Positions 36,138 through 47,768 of a stretch of DNA of 64,000 nt are shown here, one piece after another. Source of the DNA: Conus ventricosus (lineage: Eukaryota > Mollusca > Gastropoda > Neogastropoda > Conidae); the NCBI GenBank assembly GCA_018398815.1, contig CM031610.1:39183811-39247810 (forward strand), in the 5' to 3' direction. Each line of letters starts with the position of its first letter. Position 1 is the first letter of the stretch. The notes below the pieces were generated by a model. It ran no database searches and was not told where the DNA came from. It saw only the letters and a list, made by a program, of their open reading frames with translations. The position numbers and the translations under genes were made by a program.

Positions 36138-37030
36138 GTCGCCGAATAGAATGAAATGGAGTGCCAAACACAAGCACATACAGATAAACTAATGTGGATA
36201 AGTGAGTTCAAAATAATTACAATAATAATTTTTAAAAAAACACACACACACACATAACACACGCCAGGTAAGCGAATATTCATAAACGGAACAGCAATGG
36301 AACGTCTTCGACGATGCTGTTTACCTGTTCCAGCATCATCTTAACGACTGGCAGAAGAACACTTTCACGACGGAAAGTCTGGAACCGAAGAGGCAGCATC
36401 GAATGTGGAAGACATCAACTGAACAAATGTTTTAAAATGTCAACTGGACCCTCAGCTATTAGTTAAGGACTCTACACTGCTTGTTCTCCACAAGACATAT
36501 ACAAAAGCATGAAGAACCTGTCCACAAACGCCTTGCAATCAAGTTGAACCTGAACAGGTGAAAATGTCAAACATCAGAAAAAGACGGCTTTAAACGAACT
36601 TGTATTCATGTACAAAAACAGCGAAGAAACGATCTGTGAGCGTAACAAGCCAAAGCTTATAGAATATACTAGGAGCACACAACTATTTATGAATACTTGA
36701 CAGCAACAAAAATTGATTGACAATAATAATGCAAAACAAGCAAACAATCAAAACAAAACAAATAATATTCGACAAGGAATGATTTGAAGTACGGCAAGCA
36801 TGGAACGATGATAAACTCTAACAATAAATCAATAAATAAACAGTAACACTGAAAATGAAGAGACACACTGGGCAACTCTATGCATCCTTTAATGGCCAAG
36901 TCAAGAAGAGATTCGTGTAAGTGCTAACAAGCATCACTATTAATCCGTGCAAAAGTCAAGCAAATCATATCGAAATATCACTATGATAACCACTGATATT
37001 ACGGTATGTATTCTGACTTTAATATAAACA
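35360..37030. other. AT-rich DNA with a degenerate TGGTCAAAAATAG repeat, right copy
   Basis: At about 35815-36065 the block (TTTTC)TTGGTCAAAAATAG recurs four to five times with 40-70 bp between copies. A (GACA)n run lies at 36096-36135. No gene is recognised. Confidence 0.6.
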
Positions 37031-37032
37031 TG

Positions 37033-37130
<98 letters not shown>

Positions 37131-37140
37131 GCGCGCGTGA
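37033..37140. repeat. (TG)n-(CGTG)n microsatellite, right copy
   Basis: TG repeats to about 37099, then GTGC and GCGC units. Confidence 0.95.
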
Positions 37141-37369
37141 AAGAGCATTTATCAAAATGAATGAGAACTACGTTGCAAAGTTAATCTCGTGAAACTCGAC
37201 TTGAAATGTGTATATACATCAACAGTCATTAACATACTTAAAGATGGAATAACATTTTATTACAATCTTTTAACAGTAGATGGTAACATCACCAAAACCA
37301 ACAAAAAAAAAAAGTAAACAAAAAACTCCGATAAGTAGAAAGGCTCAAACAAAAGCGGATATAGACTAT

Positions 37370-37379
37370 CACGCACGCA

Positions 37380-37464
<85 letters not shown>

Positions 37465-37473
37465 TTATTTTTT

Positions 37474-37522
<49 letters not shown>
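37370..37522. repeat. (GCAC)n-(AC)n-(TA)n-(TC)n compound microsatellite, right copy
   Basis: Mirror of 19045-19205, a little longer. Confidence 0.95.
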
Positions 37523-37526
<4 letters not shown>

Positions 37527-37529
37527 ATA

Positions 37530-38639
37530 AAATAAAAAATCATAGCAAGTCAGACTGACACAGAAAATATAACCTCCCCAAAAAAGGCCCATGAAATATA
37601 CTGGATAAAATAAGTGTTGAAAATGACAACACATGTTCTTCCTGTTAACAAAAACATGAAACCATTTTCTTTTCAGGATTGTGGGTATGTCACAGGAGCA
37701 TCGGTTGCACGTTCAAATGGTCGTTTATGATCCAAATAATGACGCCTTATCCTCCAATCTCAGCAGGCCGATGTTTTTATTTGACAGGTTTAGGTGTTTG
37801 GAGATAAATCAAATATGACACATTTGACTCGATTATGTTAAACAAAAAAGTTTGTCTTCATCAATGTACAATAATTAAAAAAAATACATATATAAAAATA
37901 AAAAACCACCACCAGCAGTAGCAGCAGTTCTAGCAGTAGCTAGTGCAGAATCTCTTCAACGGATCACACGTGGAGATGAAGGAACACATGTGAAGCCTTA
38001 ACAAATCATCTCTGTCTAAAGCAAATGTAGAGTTCCAGATATTCTCATTTCAAGAAACTTGCAAAGAATAAAGATACAGAGACGGTTTCTACAGGCAACA
38101 TACTGATGTGGGCACTATGCAGAAACATGCCACTATCCTGATCCTGATGTTTTGATTACATGTCAACTTACGGCAGATTGCCCATCACCAAAAGACAAGA
38201 GCAAAAGGACCTGGCAGCCCAAATTTGTTCAATCTCCTTGAATACACTCGTTATCGTTCAGTTCACGGCAGAACAATCCAAAGCCATGCGATCACAGGAA
38301 TCAGTTCACCGTCTTCAAGGTAAGGTAAGGTAATGTTGCTTACAGCCCAGCCGACCGTACAGGGCCATATCAGGGCCGTCACAAAAAAGAATTTTGAAAA
38401 CCTCTTTCCGCTTCCTCTTCTGAAATCATCATGGACTAGAATTTTATCATATGAACAGGGACCATTCCATTACTGTAATAGGAATGTTTAAAAGAACCCT
38501 GAAATCAGACACATTTGAAAGAACAGCCACCATCGGTGTTGTTCCAGGTAAAGAACGACCCGTTTTGAGCTGGAACAAAATCACAGGAGCTACAACTCAT
38601 TACCAACGTAATTAAAACTCTGCAGATCTTCATCGGTTA
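37530..38639. other. Unique or old repeat DNA, right copy
   Basis: Mirror of 17951-19040. No gene is recognised. A GGTAAGGTAAGGTAATG segment near 38319-38335 resembles tandem splice donors, but no exon could be assigned. Confidence 0.4.
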
Positions 38640-39681
38640 AATGAGTTTCCAGAGTTATTTAAAGGTTTAGGATGCCTCAAACACCCCAAAACCAAACCCC
38701 ACTCTGATGGAAAGGTCCAGCCAGTTGCACAAGCATATCGAAGCACACCATTTCACGCCAGGGAACATGCAAAAAGAAGAAACTGCGAAACACTTTGAGC
38801 AAGGCGTGAAGGAGAAGGCTACAAGTCCTACACTTGGGGTGTAGCTGTCCCCAAACAAAGCAGCCTGGGAAACCGTGTGTGTGTGGACAAGCGAGCTGCA
38901 AACCAAGCAATGAGACGGGAAAGACCTAGCGCCTCACTCCTTGATGAAAACGTTACTCTTAGGCGCAAAAGAATTTTCTAAGCTGAACCCGAATCCAGGT
39001 TATAACCACCTTGAGCTGGACCAGGAATCAATATGCTTCACAACACTGTCAGCACACCTTGCTCCCTGTCGCTATCGCAGACTATTCTTTCGTGTACAAG
39101 AGTGGCGAGCACTGAATACTCTAAACGGTGTTGTAAACATAGGTCATGACTTCTTATGCTTTGGTTCATCACAAACAGATCATGACACCAAACTACGGGC
39201 ACTTTTCAAACGCTCATAACACAAAAGGCGTCACTCTCATTGCAGGAAAAGGTGTCCACAGCAACCAATCACTTGAATTCCTTGGGCATGTTTTCACTCA
39301 AGATGGCATTACACCCAGCGAAGAAGAAAATAATTAAAACTATTTTGGGATCTTCCAACACACTTTCAAGCGCATCAGAAGTTCGTAGTCTTCTATGTGT
39401 GATGTACCTCTGAGGGGCTCGTCACTTAGCGAATGATGCCCACACTGACTCATGATGCGAGACGACCGACTGAGAAATCCAATTCGTTCTCATGGACGTC
39501 AAGACATGACACTTCCCTTGCAAACCTGAAGGAAGAAAGCGCTGTGTGAAGAACTGACGCCTGCTAAGTTTGATCCCAAGAAAAAAGACTGAGACCTACA
39601 CTGAGGGAAGCCCACTGGGAATTTCAACTACGTTGACAGAAGAAGGTCGTGTTGTTGCTCCTTATGCACAGCTCACGTCAT

Positions 39682-39749
<68 letters not shown>

Positions 39750-40000
39750 CACACAACAAGGGCAACAGCAAAAACAAGGAAGAGTATCTTTTTCGGTTTG
39801 AATGTGACCTCCCCCCCCCCCCCCCAATCTCTTCAGAAGAAGTCTTCCCACAGGCAGGGGTCACTCGCCCTCACAACACCCTGAACAGGCATCCACACAA
39901 CACACAGACCCCTGTCACCAACAATGGTCAAAAGAGGATTTGCCAGAACCACAACCATTCCCAAAGGATTTGATGATTTCATCATGAACTTACTATTACT
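38640..40000 (+). pseudogene. Ty3/Gypsy pol remnant (RT, partial RNase H, integrase tail), right copy
   Basis: In order: ELFKGLGCLK and VQPVAQAYRSTPFHARE (the pol segment before RT, about 38650-38770), EFSKLNPNPGYNHLELDQ (about 38969-39022) and LSAHLAPCRYRRLFF (RT fingers and palm), NIGHDFLCFG (about 39138-39167), SLEFLGHVFTQDGITPS (about 39270-39320), ASEVRSLL (about 39369-39390), DPKKKTETYTEGSPLGIS (about 39572-39625) and a terminal ARTTTIPKGFDDF (about 39944-39985). In active members the palm motif has two adjacent Asp, but here it reads G-H-D. A CA microsatellite (39680-39748) sits where the rest of RNase H and most of integrase should be. Several stops and shifts are present, so the element is dead. 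Confidence 0.82.
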
Positions 40001-40074
40001 GAGACAGCAAACAACGATGTTTGTTCAGACTTAAGAATGTGTTAACCCATCTTTTCAGGTTCATTTCTTTGTTT

Positions 40075-40320
40075 TGGGGGGTTTTGTTTTCTTTCTTTTT
40101 TTTTTTTTTTTTTTGCTTTTTTTTAAGTGAAGGAAGGGATGTATGTAATGTTGGTTACATATCCAGGGCAAGACTAAGAAAAGGGACATTACATATCCAG
40201 GGGAAGACTAAGAAAAGGGACATAACTTTTGTTCGACTGTGTACAAAATCTGTTGGGAGTTATTATTCTTGCTTTACCCGGACCCAAGTGCTTCTTTTGG
40301 TTACCATGACAGACAACATT
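40075..40320. other. T-run and a short duplicated segment
   Basis: A T run lies at 40097-40114. CATATCCAGGG(C/G)AAGACTAAGAAAAGGGACAT-type sequence occurs twice, near 40158-40190 and 40193-40223. There is no gene. Confidence 0.6.
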
Positions 40321-40950
40321 ACAGTAGCAGTAGCAACAGCAGCAGCAGTAGCAGTAGTAGACATACCAAAGTAGTAGCAGCAGCAAAAGAAGAAGAAGCG
40401 GCAGTAATAGTAGTAGTAATTGTAGTGGTACCAGCAGCAAAACCGGAAGTGACAATAGCGCTAATAAACACCAGCCACAGTAGTAGCAGCAGTAACAAAG
40501 TGTAGTTGTAACAATAACGACAGCTGCAGTAGCTGCTGCAAAAGCAGCAGCAGCGGTAGTAGTACACGTAAAAATGGTTTTAGTAACAGTAGTTACAGCA
40601 GCAGTCACAAGTGGTAGCAGCAACAGCAGGAGCAATAACAGTTGCAGAAGCTGTAGTAATGGCAGCAGCTGTAGTAGATTGTAGCAGCAGTAGCAGCAGT
40701 AATAGTGGCAGCAATGGTACAAGCCGTGGTGGTAACAGCAGCAGTAACAGGAAGCAACAGCAGCAATTGAGCAAAAACAGCAGTAGCAGTAGTAGTAGCA
40801 CCAGCAGCAGCAATAGTGGCAGCAGTAGCAGAAGTAGCAGCAACAACGGTAGTAGCAGTAGCAGTAGCTGCAGCAGCAGCAAGGACCAGCAGCGGTAGTT
40901 TAGCTGCAACAATAGCAGCAGCAGCAGTGATAGTAGGAACAGCACCAACA
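40320..40950. repeat. Imperfect (CAG/TAG)n trinucleotide array, right copy
   Basis: Mirror of 15670-16285. Interruptions fall mainly at one position of the triplet, so it mixes AGC and AGT units. Confidence 0.9.
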
Positions 40951-41552
40951 ACAGCAAAAATAGCAGCCATACGCAGAATAAGAACGGATTTGTGCAAGAC
41001 CTGATCAGATTTGAAAATGACCCATTTTCGTCGCAAATTCTTTTAAACAGGTTGAGAATTTCGTTTTTTTTTTGTTTTTTTTTTTTTGTTTGTTTTTCAA
41101 AACAAAAAACAAATAAAACAAAAAATCAGCAGCTAACGCTACTTCCCAAATCCTAAGCAAACGGGGACGTACAGTTTCCCCACGCGCACCAACCGCGAAC
41201 CAATCAGCCTTCAGCTCCCCGCTTCCAAGGGAGACAACTCTTAGCGACGGGCTACAACCCTCCCCCCCCCCCCCCTCACCACCACCATATTCATTCAGCT
41301 CGCGCGTCTCCCCTGGCAGATGACATTTTAGAACATGATTTGGACGGAGGCCGGAGTGGAGCTATTTTCAGACCGTCGCGGGCACCCCGGAGACCGGGTT
41401 CATGGCCGAACAAAGTAATGTATGCGTTCTTTTATTCCCCGCTGGACAGACTCCGGCATTCGTTTGTTGGGGGGCAGAGAGCTCTCCCGACCCGTAATGG
41501 ATTGATCGAGAAAACAGCGAGTGTCTGAGTGTGTCTGCTCCCTTTTCTTCTT
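40951..41552. other. Unique GC-rich DNA
   Basis: Mirror of about 15050-15660. It has A/T runs at 41060-41110, a C run near 41261-41274 and the CCAAT-like site. No gene is recognised. Confidence 0.45.
41195..41260 (+). promoter_or_regulatory. CCAAT-box-like GC-rich segment, right copy
   Basis: CCAATCAG at 41200-41207, followed by AAGGGAGACAACTCTTA at about 41227-41243. The site is intact in both copies. No TATA box or start is assigned. Confidence 0.25.
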
Positions 41553-41554
41553 CT

Positions 41555-41591
<37 letters not shown>

Positions 41592-41601
41592 CCTCTCTCT
41601 T

Positions 41602-41690
<89 letters not shown>
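41553..41690. repeat. (TC)n followed by (AC)n microsatellite, right copy
   Basis: Mirror of 14910-15048. Confidence 0.95.
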
Positions 41691-41699
41691 CTGGAGAGA

Positions 41700-42767
41700 G
41701 AGAAAGTGAAACTGCATTACTCTGGAACCGAAGAAATCACAGTGGAATTTAGCGTCAGCACCTCCCGGAGTGAAAGCCATTACAAAATGCTCCACCGTTT
41801 CCAAATGTAATCTGCCATGGGGAAAGGGTAGAGGAGGGGAGGGGAGGTGGGCGGGTAGGAAGGACGTGATCGTGGCCTATCTCTCAGAGAAAGACCTCCA
41901 ACTACTGCACAAAGCGTAACTCGCGTGTGGAAAAACGAAAAAAAAAAAAAAAAAGATAAGCGATATAATCTACGCCAGTTCTCACTTTTGCTAGTTTCAA
42001 AGTGAAGTGACTGCAGACGCAAACTGAAACACATTTTGAAAAGAATTGTTGGTGAGTCCGCCACACAACAGGGACAAACACAGGACAAGACAAAGCACGA
42101 CGCGTTTCCACCTCTTAGGTCTTCTTCTGACAAGATAAACAGCATTCAGGACAACTGAAAACGAACAGCGAGAGAAGATACGTGACTGCTCGTTCTTCGT
42201 TTTCATTGTTCTACATGTTGTTTATCTGGCCTGAGGAAGAGCAAGAGATCAAATCGAGTCTAGTCGTGTTTTGTCTTGCAATTCACTTGTCCCTGTAAAC
42301 TCACTTTTGCTATTAGCGTGAAGCTTCCGACTGCGGGTGAAACAATGACGCTTCGCTTGGATCAACCCCTTGGAAAGCGCCAAGGTTGTCTTTTCTCCCT
42401 CCCCTTCTGCACATCTACAGTAGGATAATTCATTACGCCGGGAACGTTTCTGGGACGTCACCATGTTCACTGGTGAAGAATGTGACACACAAAAATTAAT
42501 AAAAAGCTCTGCCACTGCCCAGGCACATGGACACAACTGGTGCAGCGTTCATTGTACAACACTTACCAAACGACCCTGATGGGTGGGAGGACCAGTACAG
42601 GTCGTTCTTTATTAAACGAACTTTAAGATCGTCGGCCTGGTTTGTCAAATTAGCAGTCTCGGCGATGTTCTCCTTTGTTCCCGACTGCTCGATCTTCTGA
42701 TTCGCGATCCAAGATCGGAGAGGTTCCCGAATCTAGACAATCCTAACTTCGGGAAGAATTTAAAAGA

Positions 42768-42770
<3 letters not shown>
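41700..42770. other. Unique DNA, no gene assigned, right copy
   Basis: Mirror of 13842-14900. It is single-copy in appearance and no protein motif is seen. Confidence 0.4.
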
Positions 42771-42771
<1 letters not shown>

Positions 42772-42851
<80 letters not shown>

Positions 42852-42996
42852 GGAGGTAGGGAGGTAGGGGGAGGTAGGTAGGTAGGTAGGTAGGTAGGTA
42901 GGTAGGTAGGTAGGTAGGTAGGTAGGTAGGTAGGTAGGTAGGAAGGTAGGTAGGTAGGTAGGTAGGTAGGTAGGTAGGTAGGTAGGTAGGTAGGTA
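42772..42996. repeat. Compound tetranucleotide array, right copy
   Basis: GACA, GATA and GGTA units in order, the mirror of 13611-13841. Confidence 0.95.
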
Positions 42997-43343
42997 GATC
43001 GCTCAATATATTTTGAGAATTGCTGGAGTAAGTGTAAAGAGAAGTAACTAAATGAAAGCGCTCTTATCATAGAAATTAATTTGAGACTATTTTCCTGCAA
43101 CGGAAATCAGCTTTGGATTGGTTTATCTACGTTTCCAATAATCAAACATCTTCATTCGGTGCGGCTGAAATATTCGAGGATAATAAAGCTTTAAGTTTAG
43201 TAAACTTGACAATATATGTCAGTCAAGTATCAGCAAATATTCTTAAGTATCAGGTTTCAGTTCGTTGTAACTCTGCCAGCTGGATCGTGTTCGCGGGCTT
43301 CAATTAAGTCAGAAAATCAAGTCCGCCATTACTTCGCCATCTA
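42997..43343. other. Spacer right of the tetranucleotide array
   Basis: Mirror of 13274-13610. No gene is seen. Confidence 0.5.
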
Positions 43344-44963
43344 TACACATGGAAAAAAGTTAAGCAACCCTCACATTTATCGCTAAGGACAAGATATAAT
43401 ACTATTTAAATGAAAGCAACACTCAAGTAAATCAAAATGGTCTTTATTCCATGAAAGTATGACACTGTCCCATTACCGAAACAATAGAAATATGGTTCAG
43501 TGTTTGAAAATTCAACTGCAAAATGGTGAACAAAGATGTGCGCCATTTTTGAACAAAAACATGGCATGGTTAAGTTTGAAAATAACAATTTCATCCAGTT
43601 GATGCCGAAATTAATTTTGGTTGGAAAACAACAATGAAAGTGTCCAGATAGCATAACAGCAAACAAAAATCAATACCGGGTGTATCCTCCCTGTACATTG
43701 ATGACTGCCTGAATCCTTCGTCTCATCCCTCCAGTGAGTCGTCTGATCTGCTGAAAGGTGATCTGCTGCCACTCCCGATGCAATGCTGCTTCCAGTTCCT
43801 GGAGATTTTGCAGAGGAGGGTCCAGTTTCTGTATTCGACGGCCAAGCAAGTCCCATAGATGCTCCAGCGGATTGCGGTCCGGACTCATGGCAGGCCATGG
43901 TAATGTTGTCACCGCCTCTTGCTGGAGGTATGCTGTGACTGCTCTTGAACGATGAGGCCGGGCATTGTCATCCATGAACACAGGTCTTGTGGCTAGTGGG
44001 TGGTCGTCAAAATGAGGCACAACAGCTGGCTGCAGTACCTCCCGGATGTAGCGATCTCCTGTCAAGTTGCCACGAATGGTCACCAGGTCCATCTTGCAGT
44101 CGTGTGAGATGCATCCCCACACCATGACGGAGCCTCCGCCGAAAGGTACAGTTTGTTTGATGTTCCTTGCAGCATAGGCTGTTTGGGGATGCCTCCATAC
44201 TCTCGCTCTGCCATCTGTAACATGCAGTAAGAAGCGGCTTTCATCAGACCAGTGGATCTTCCTCCAGTTCCTTAGGTTCCAGTGCTGTCGGGCAAGACAC
44301 CAGGTCAAACGTAATCTCTTATGATTGTCTGTAAGGTGTGGACGCTTGATGACTCTTCTTGCCCTCAGTCCTATAGCTTGCAAGCGATTTCTAACGGTTT
44401 TTGTGGACAGAGGTCGATTTGGCAGCCACTGCCGTTTCAGTGTGGTTGAAGTTGCGAATCGCTGTTGCCGTACCAGTCGGTGGAGCGCCCTGTCTTCACG
44501 CTGGGTAGTGACACGTGGTCTGCCTGATCGTGGCCGGTCATTCACTGTGTTCGTTTCAGCATGTTTTCTTATCAATCGGCTGATTACTGACGTTTGGTAT
44601 CCCAGTTGACGTCCAATAGCTTTGCTGGTCATACCAGTAGAATGCATGCCAATAATTTGCCAACGTTGTCCTTCTGACATTCTTCTTCGTTCCATCTTGT
44701 TGGACAGTGACTGTGCAGTGAGAAACTTACTCAAAAACGCACGTTTCTGTGGAGTGACCAAACTTCATTTTTGCGAGTGCACGGATGGTGTGATGCTCGT
44801 GCACGCCACATGCAGCCAGAGACTCACTGTCACACTTGGCTGGTTTTATCATCTCTATGGAATACCCGTCTTGTCAGAATTACTATTTTGTGCCATGTTA
44901 ATACTCACAGTTACCTGGGACGGTATGTTTCATTTAGGGTTGCTTAACTTTTTTCCATGTGTA
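43344..44963 (-). mobile_element. Tc1-like element A, right copy, looks complete
   Basis: It is 1620 bp with perfect 28-bp terminal inverted repeats (TACACATGGAAAAAAGTTAA then GCAACCCT). The TA target duplication is at 43342-43343 and 44964-44965. One long transposase frame fills most of the interior. Ends and coding frame look undamaged, so it could be a recent or still competent copy. Confidence 0.95.
43670..44695 (-). CDS. Tc1-like DD34E transposase
   Basis: This is a cut-and-paste transposase of the Tc1/mariner superfamily, acting in the nucleus on the flanking inverted repeats and inserting at TA. I chose the ATG at 44695 (MERRRMSEGQRW), giving 341 residues, the usual Tc1 length. An upstream in-frame ATG at 44761 would add 22 residues not found in the related element B. 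In order: N-terminal helix-turn-helix (EGQRWQIIGMHSTGM...), SGRPRVTTQRED (GRPR-like hook), second HTH, then the RNase H-like core with IHWSDESRF (first D), FMDDNARPH (second D) and NPLEHLWD (E). I count 34 residues between the second D and the E, so DD34E. All three catalytic residues are present and the frame has no break. Confidence 0.95.
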   Translation of the reverse strand: MERRRMSEGQRWQIIGMHSTGMTSKAIGRQLGYQTSVISRLIRKHAETNTVNDRPRSGRPRVTTQREDRALHRLVRQQRFATSTTLKRQWLPNRPLSTKTVRNRLQAIGLRARRVIKRPHLTDNHKRLRLTWCLARQHWNLRNWRKIHWSDESRFLLHVTDGRARVWRHPQTAYAARNIKQTVPFGGGSVMVWGCISHDCKMDLVTIRGNLTGDRYIREVLQPAVVPHFDDHPLATRPVFMDDNARPHRSRAVTAYLQQEAVTTLPWPAMSPDRNPLEHLWDLLGRRIQKLDPPLQNLQELEAALHREWQQITFQQIRRLTGGMRRRIQAVINVQGGYTRY

Positions 44964-44965
44964 TA

Positions 44966-45478
44966 GATTCACGAACCAATGGTTCGGCTCATTCAAAATG
45001 ACCTTAACTAGCGACATTGTCATTGGAGAGTTAGGCTTCTTTGCAAATCTTACGTTTCGCTGACGACATGAACACACTGCTGGGTAGCAAAGCAGAGCTG
45101 AAACTTGCTGTACATCGAAAGAAAAACGCGAGCATGCGCAAGATGGAAGTCGGCTCCAAGAAAGAAAAAAAAAAGCAAATTCTTGTTGAACATTTCATAC
45201 TATAAGCAGAATTCAACTCTACATCAATCTGTGTCTACACTGAACAAGTGAACACTGGAAGAAGTGAACCACCTCAAAAATGTCGGTACTTTCTAAGCAA
45301 AGGCGGTCGCTCAACAGAGATGGTAAAACGAGGCTCGTTCTGGCCATGTCTGCCTTGAAAACCTTCCCTTTCGATTTCAGTTTAACATTACTATAGTCCA
45401 GTCCGGGTGCGAAATTCGAGCGGGATCGTCGCACGGACAAGCACATAATTCGTTTGCCCCTCAGTAGCGCATTCAGCG
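44966..45478. other. Spacer between Tc1-A and minisatellite
   Basis: Mirror of 11151-11646. No gene is recognised. Confidence 0.5.
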
Positions 45479-47697
45479 TTCATCTCTGATCAATATTTAC
45501 AATCATAGCCAGTGCATTTTGGAGCCAAAAGCCACTGTACTTGTCTCTATTCCGCCTCTTGAAGCAAAGCTGGTGAGATCATCTCTAATTAGTGTTTAAA
45601 ATCAAAGCCAGTGCTTTCTGTATTCTATTAATTCAACGTCTTTAATCACTGCCAGTGTGATGTCTCTCATCTGTGCCCACAATCAAAGCCTGTGCGTTTG
45701 TCTCTAATTGGTGTTTTAATGAAAGCTGGCGCAGCGTTTGTCTCTAACTGTTGTTGTAAGCAAAGCCGACACGTCCGTCTTTTATCAGTGTTTCTAATCA
45801 AAGCCAACACCTCGCTCTCTCGTTTTACACAGGTGTTTACAATTAACGCTAGTGCATTTGGCTCTAATTAGCGTTTTCAGGCCAAATCAGAACGTTTGGC
45901 TCAAATTACTGTCTTCAATTTAAAAGTTGCTTGACTCTAATTAGGATTTACAATCAAAGCCAGTGGGTTTGTTTCTAATCAGTGTTTTACCTAGATTCAG
46001 AACCTGGGTCACCAACTGGTGGTTTCTACTACAAATGGTGCATGTGATCTAATTAGTTTCGCCGAAGATGGAGTATGGCTGCCTTAATGACGGGATAACA
46101 AAAAACGGTCATACACACAAAACTCCACTGCCTTTGTTGGGTAGATGGGATTAATACTTGTCTGTCCATATAGGGAGTGTCCGCAGGAGTATCAGCTTGC
46201 GTACGCAGAAGAAGAAGATCTAATTAGTGTCTTCAATGAAAACCAGTGATTCGCGCTCAAATCGATGTTTGCAGTAAATCAAACAATGATGTTTGTCTTT
46301 AATATAAGAGCTTTAAATCAAAATACCGGGTATTTTCCATCCAAAGAAGTAAATCTGGATCTAATCAGTGACTAAAACTCAAAACCAATGAGTTTGACTC
46401 TAATCAGTGACAGTTGATCAAAACTAATACATTTGGCTCTAATCAGAGGCTCTCAATCAAACCAAGTATTACTGTATTACTGTAATGACTGAAGAATTGT
46501 TAGCCTGCGCTTGTTTTCCCCCACTACTTTAATTGTTCAGAATCAAACCAAGTATGTTTCACTCAAATCAGAGGCTGTCAATCAAAACAAGTGCGTGTGG
46601 CTCTAATGAGAGTCTGTCAATCAAAACAAGTGCGTTTCCCTTTAATGACAGTCTGTCAATCAAAACAAGTGCGTTTCCCTCTAATGACAGTCTGTCAATC
46701 AAAACAAGTGCGTTTCCCTCTAATGACAGTCTGTCAATCAAAACAAGTGCGTTTCCCTCGAATGACAGTCTGTCAATCAAAACAAGTGCGTTTCCCTTTA
46801 ATGAGAGTCTGTCAATCAAAACAAGAGCGTGTCGCTCTAATCAGAGGCTGTCCATCACAAGGTGTGTTTCGCTCTAATCAGACTCTGTCAATCAAAGGAA
46901 GTGCGTTTCGTTCTAATCAGAGTCTGTCAATCAAAACAAGTGCGTTTCGCTCTAATCAGAGTCTGTCAATCAAAGGAAGTGCGTTTCGCTCTAATCAGAG
47001 TCTGTCAATCAAAACAAGTGCGCTTCGCACTAATCTATGGCTGTCGTTTAGAACAAATGCGTCAGGTTCTATTCAATAGCTGTAAGTTAAAACAAACTGT
47101 TTTGGTTCTTGGGGGGGGGGGGGGGAATGATATCAAATAACGTCAGCGCGTTTGACTCTCAAAAGCGGTTGTCAGTCTGAACAAATCCCTCTGGGTGCAG
47201 CACGTCGCTAGCTGTCCATTAACACCAATGTATGTTTGTATTTGGATCTGAAAGTGGATGTAAATCAAAACCAAACACTGTCAGCTTTCATAGGCGGCTG
47301 TCACTTAATATCAACCCGTCTGGCTCTAATAAGCGATTGTCAACCAACCCTTTGGCCCTAAAAAAAAATGTAATCAAAGCCAGTGCCCTTGGCTTTAATC
47401 ATTGGCCATCAATCATAGCCAGTTCCTTTGGTTCTATAACGTTAGTCAATCAAAACCAGAGCGTTTTCTCCACAGCTAAAAAAAAAAAAAAAAATGGCGA
47501 CAATCAACCAAAGCTCGTGCATTTGACTCTAAAAGACAGTCAACCAAAACAGTGCGCGAGTCTCTGAAAAGTGGCTGTCTTTCTGTCAAAACCAGTGCGT
47601 TTGGCTCTGACAATTGACAGCCAGTCAAAACCTCTGCGTCTGTCTCTAAAATTTGGCGGTCAATCAAACCCTTGCGTGTGTCTCTCAAAAGTGACTG

Positions 47698-47700
<3 letters not shown>
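45479..47700. repeat. 39-bp minisatellite, right copy
   Basis: Mirror of 8925-11150. The core of about 12 regular units is at 46575-47040, with older, looser units on both sides. Unit variants differ at fixed positions (CCCTCTAATGACA versus CGCTCTAATCAGA), giving two blocks, one on each side of 46850. Confidence 0.92.
46058..46216 (+). mobile_element. Short SINE-like retroposon with (GAA)n tail, right copy
   Basis: The 159-bp mirror of 10403-10559, in sense orientation here. The 12-bp target duplication GATCTAATTAGT is at 46046-46057 and 46217-46228. It ends GCAGAAGAAGAA. Confidence 0.8.
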
Positions 47701-47758
<58 letters not shown>

Positions 47759-47768
47759 TACACACACA
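47701..47768. repeat. (TA)n-(CA)n microsatellite, left flank of Tc1-B
   Basis: TA repeats, then CA repeats, touching the element end. TA repeats also lie on the other side (49423-49460). Confidence 0.95.

Noticed and set aside
46533..47079. Repeat protein with 13-residue units (SLSIKTSAFPSND and similar).
   Set aside because: The 39-bp DNA repeat gives open frames on both strands. There is no start context, no splice signals and no known family.
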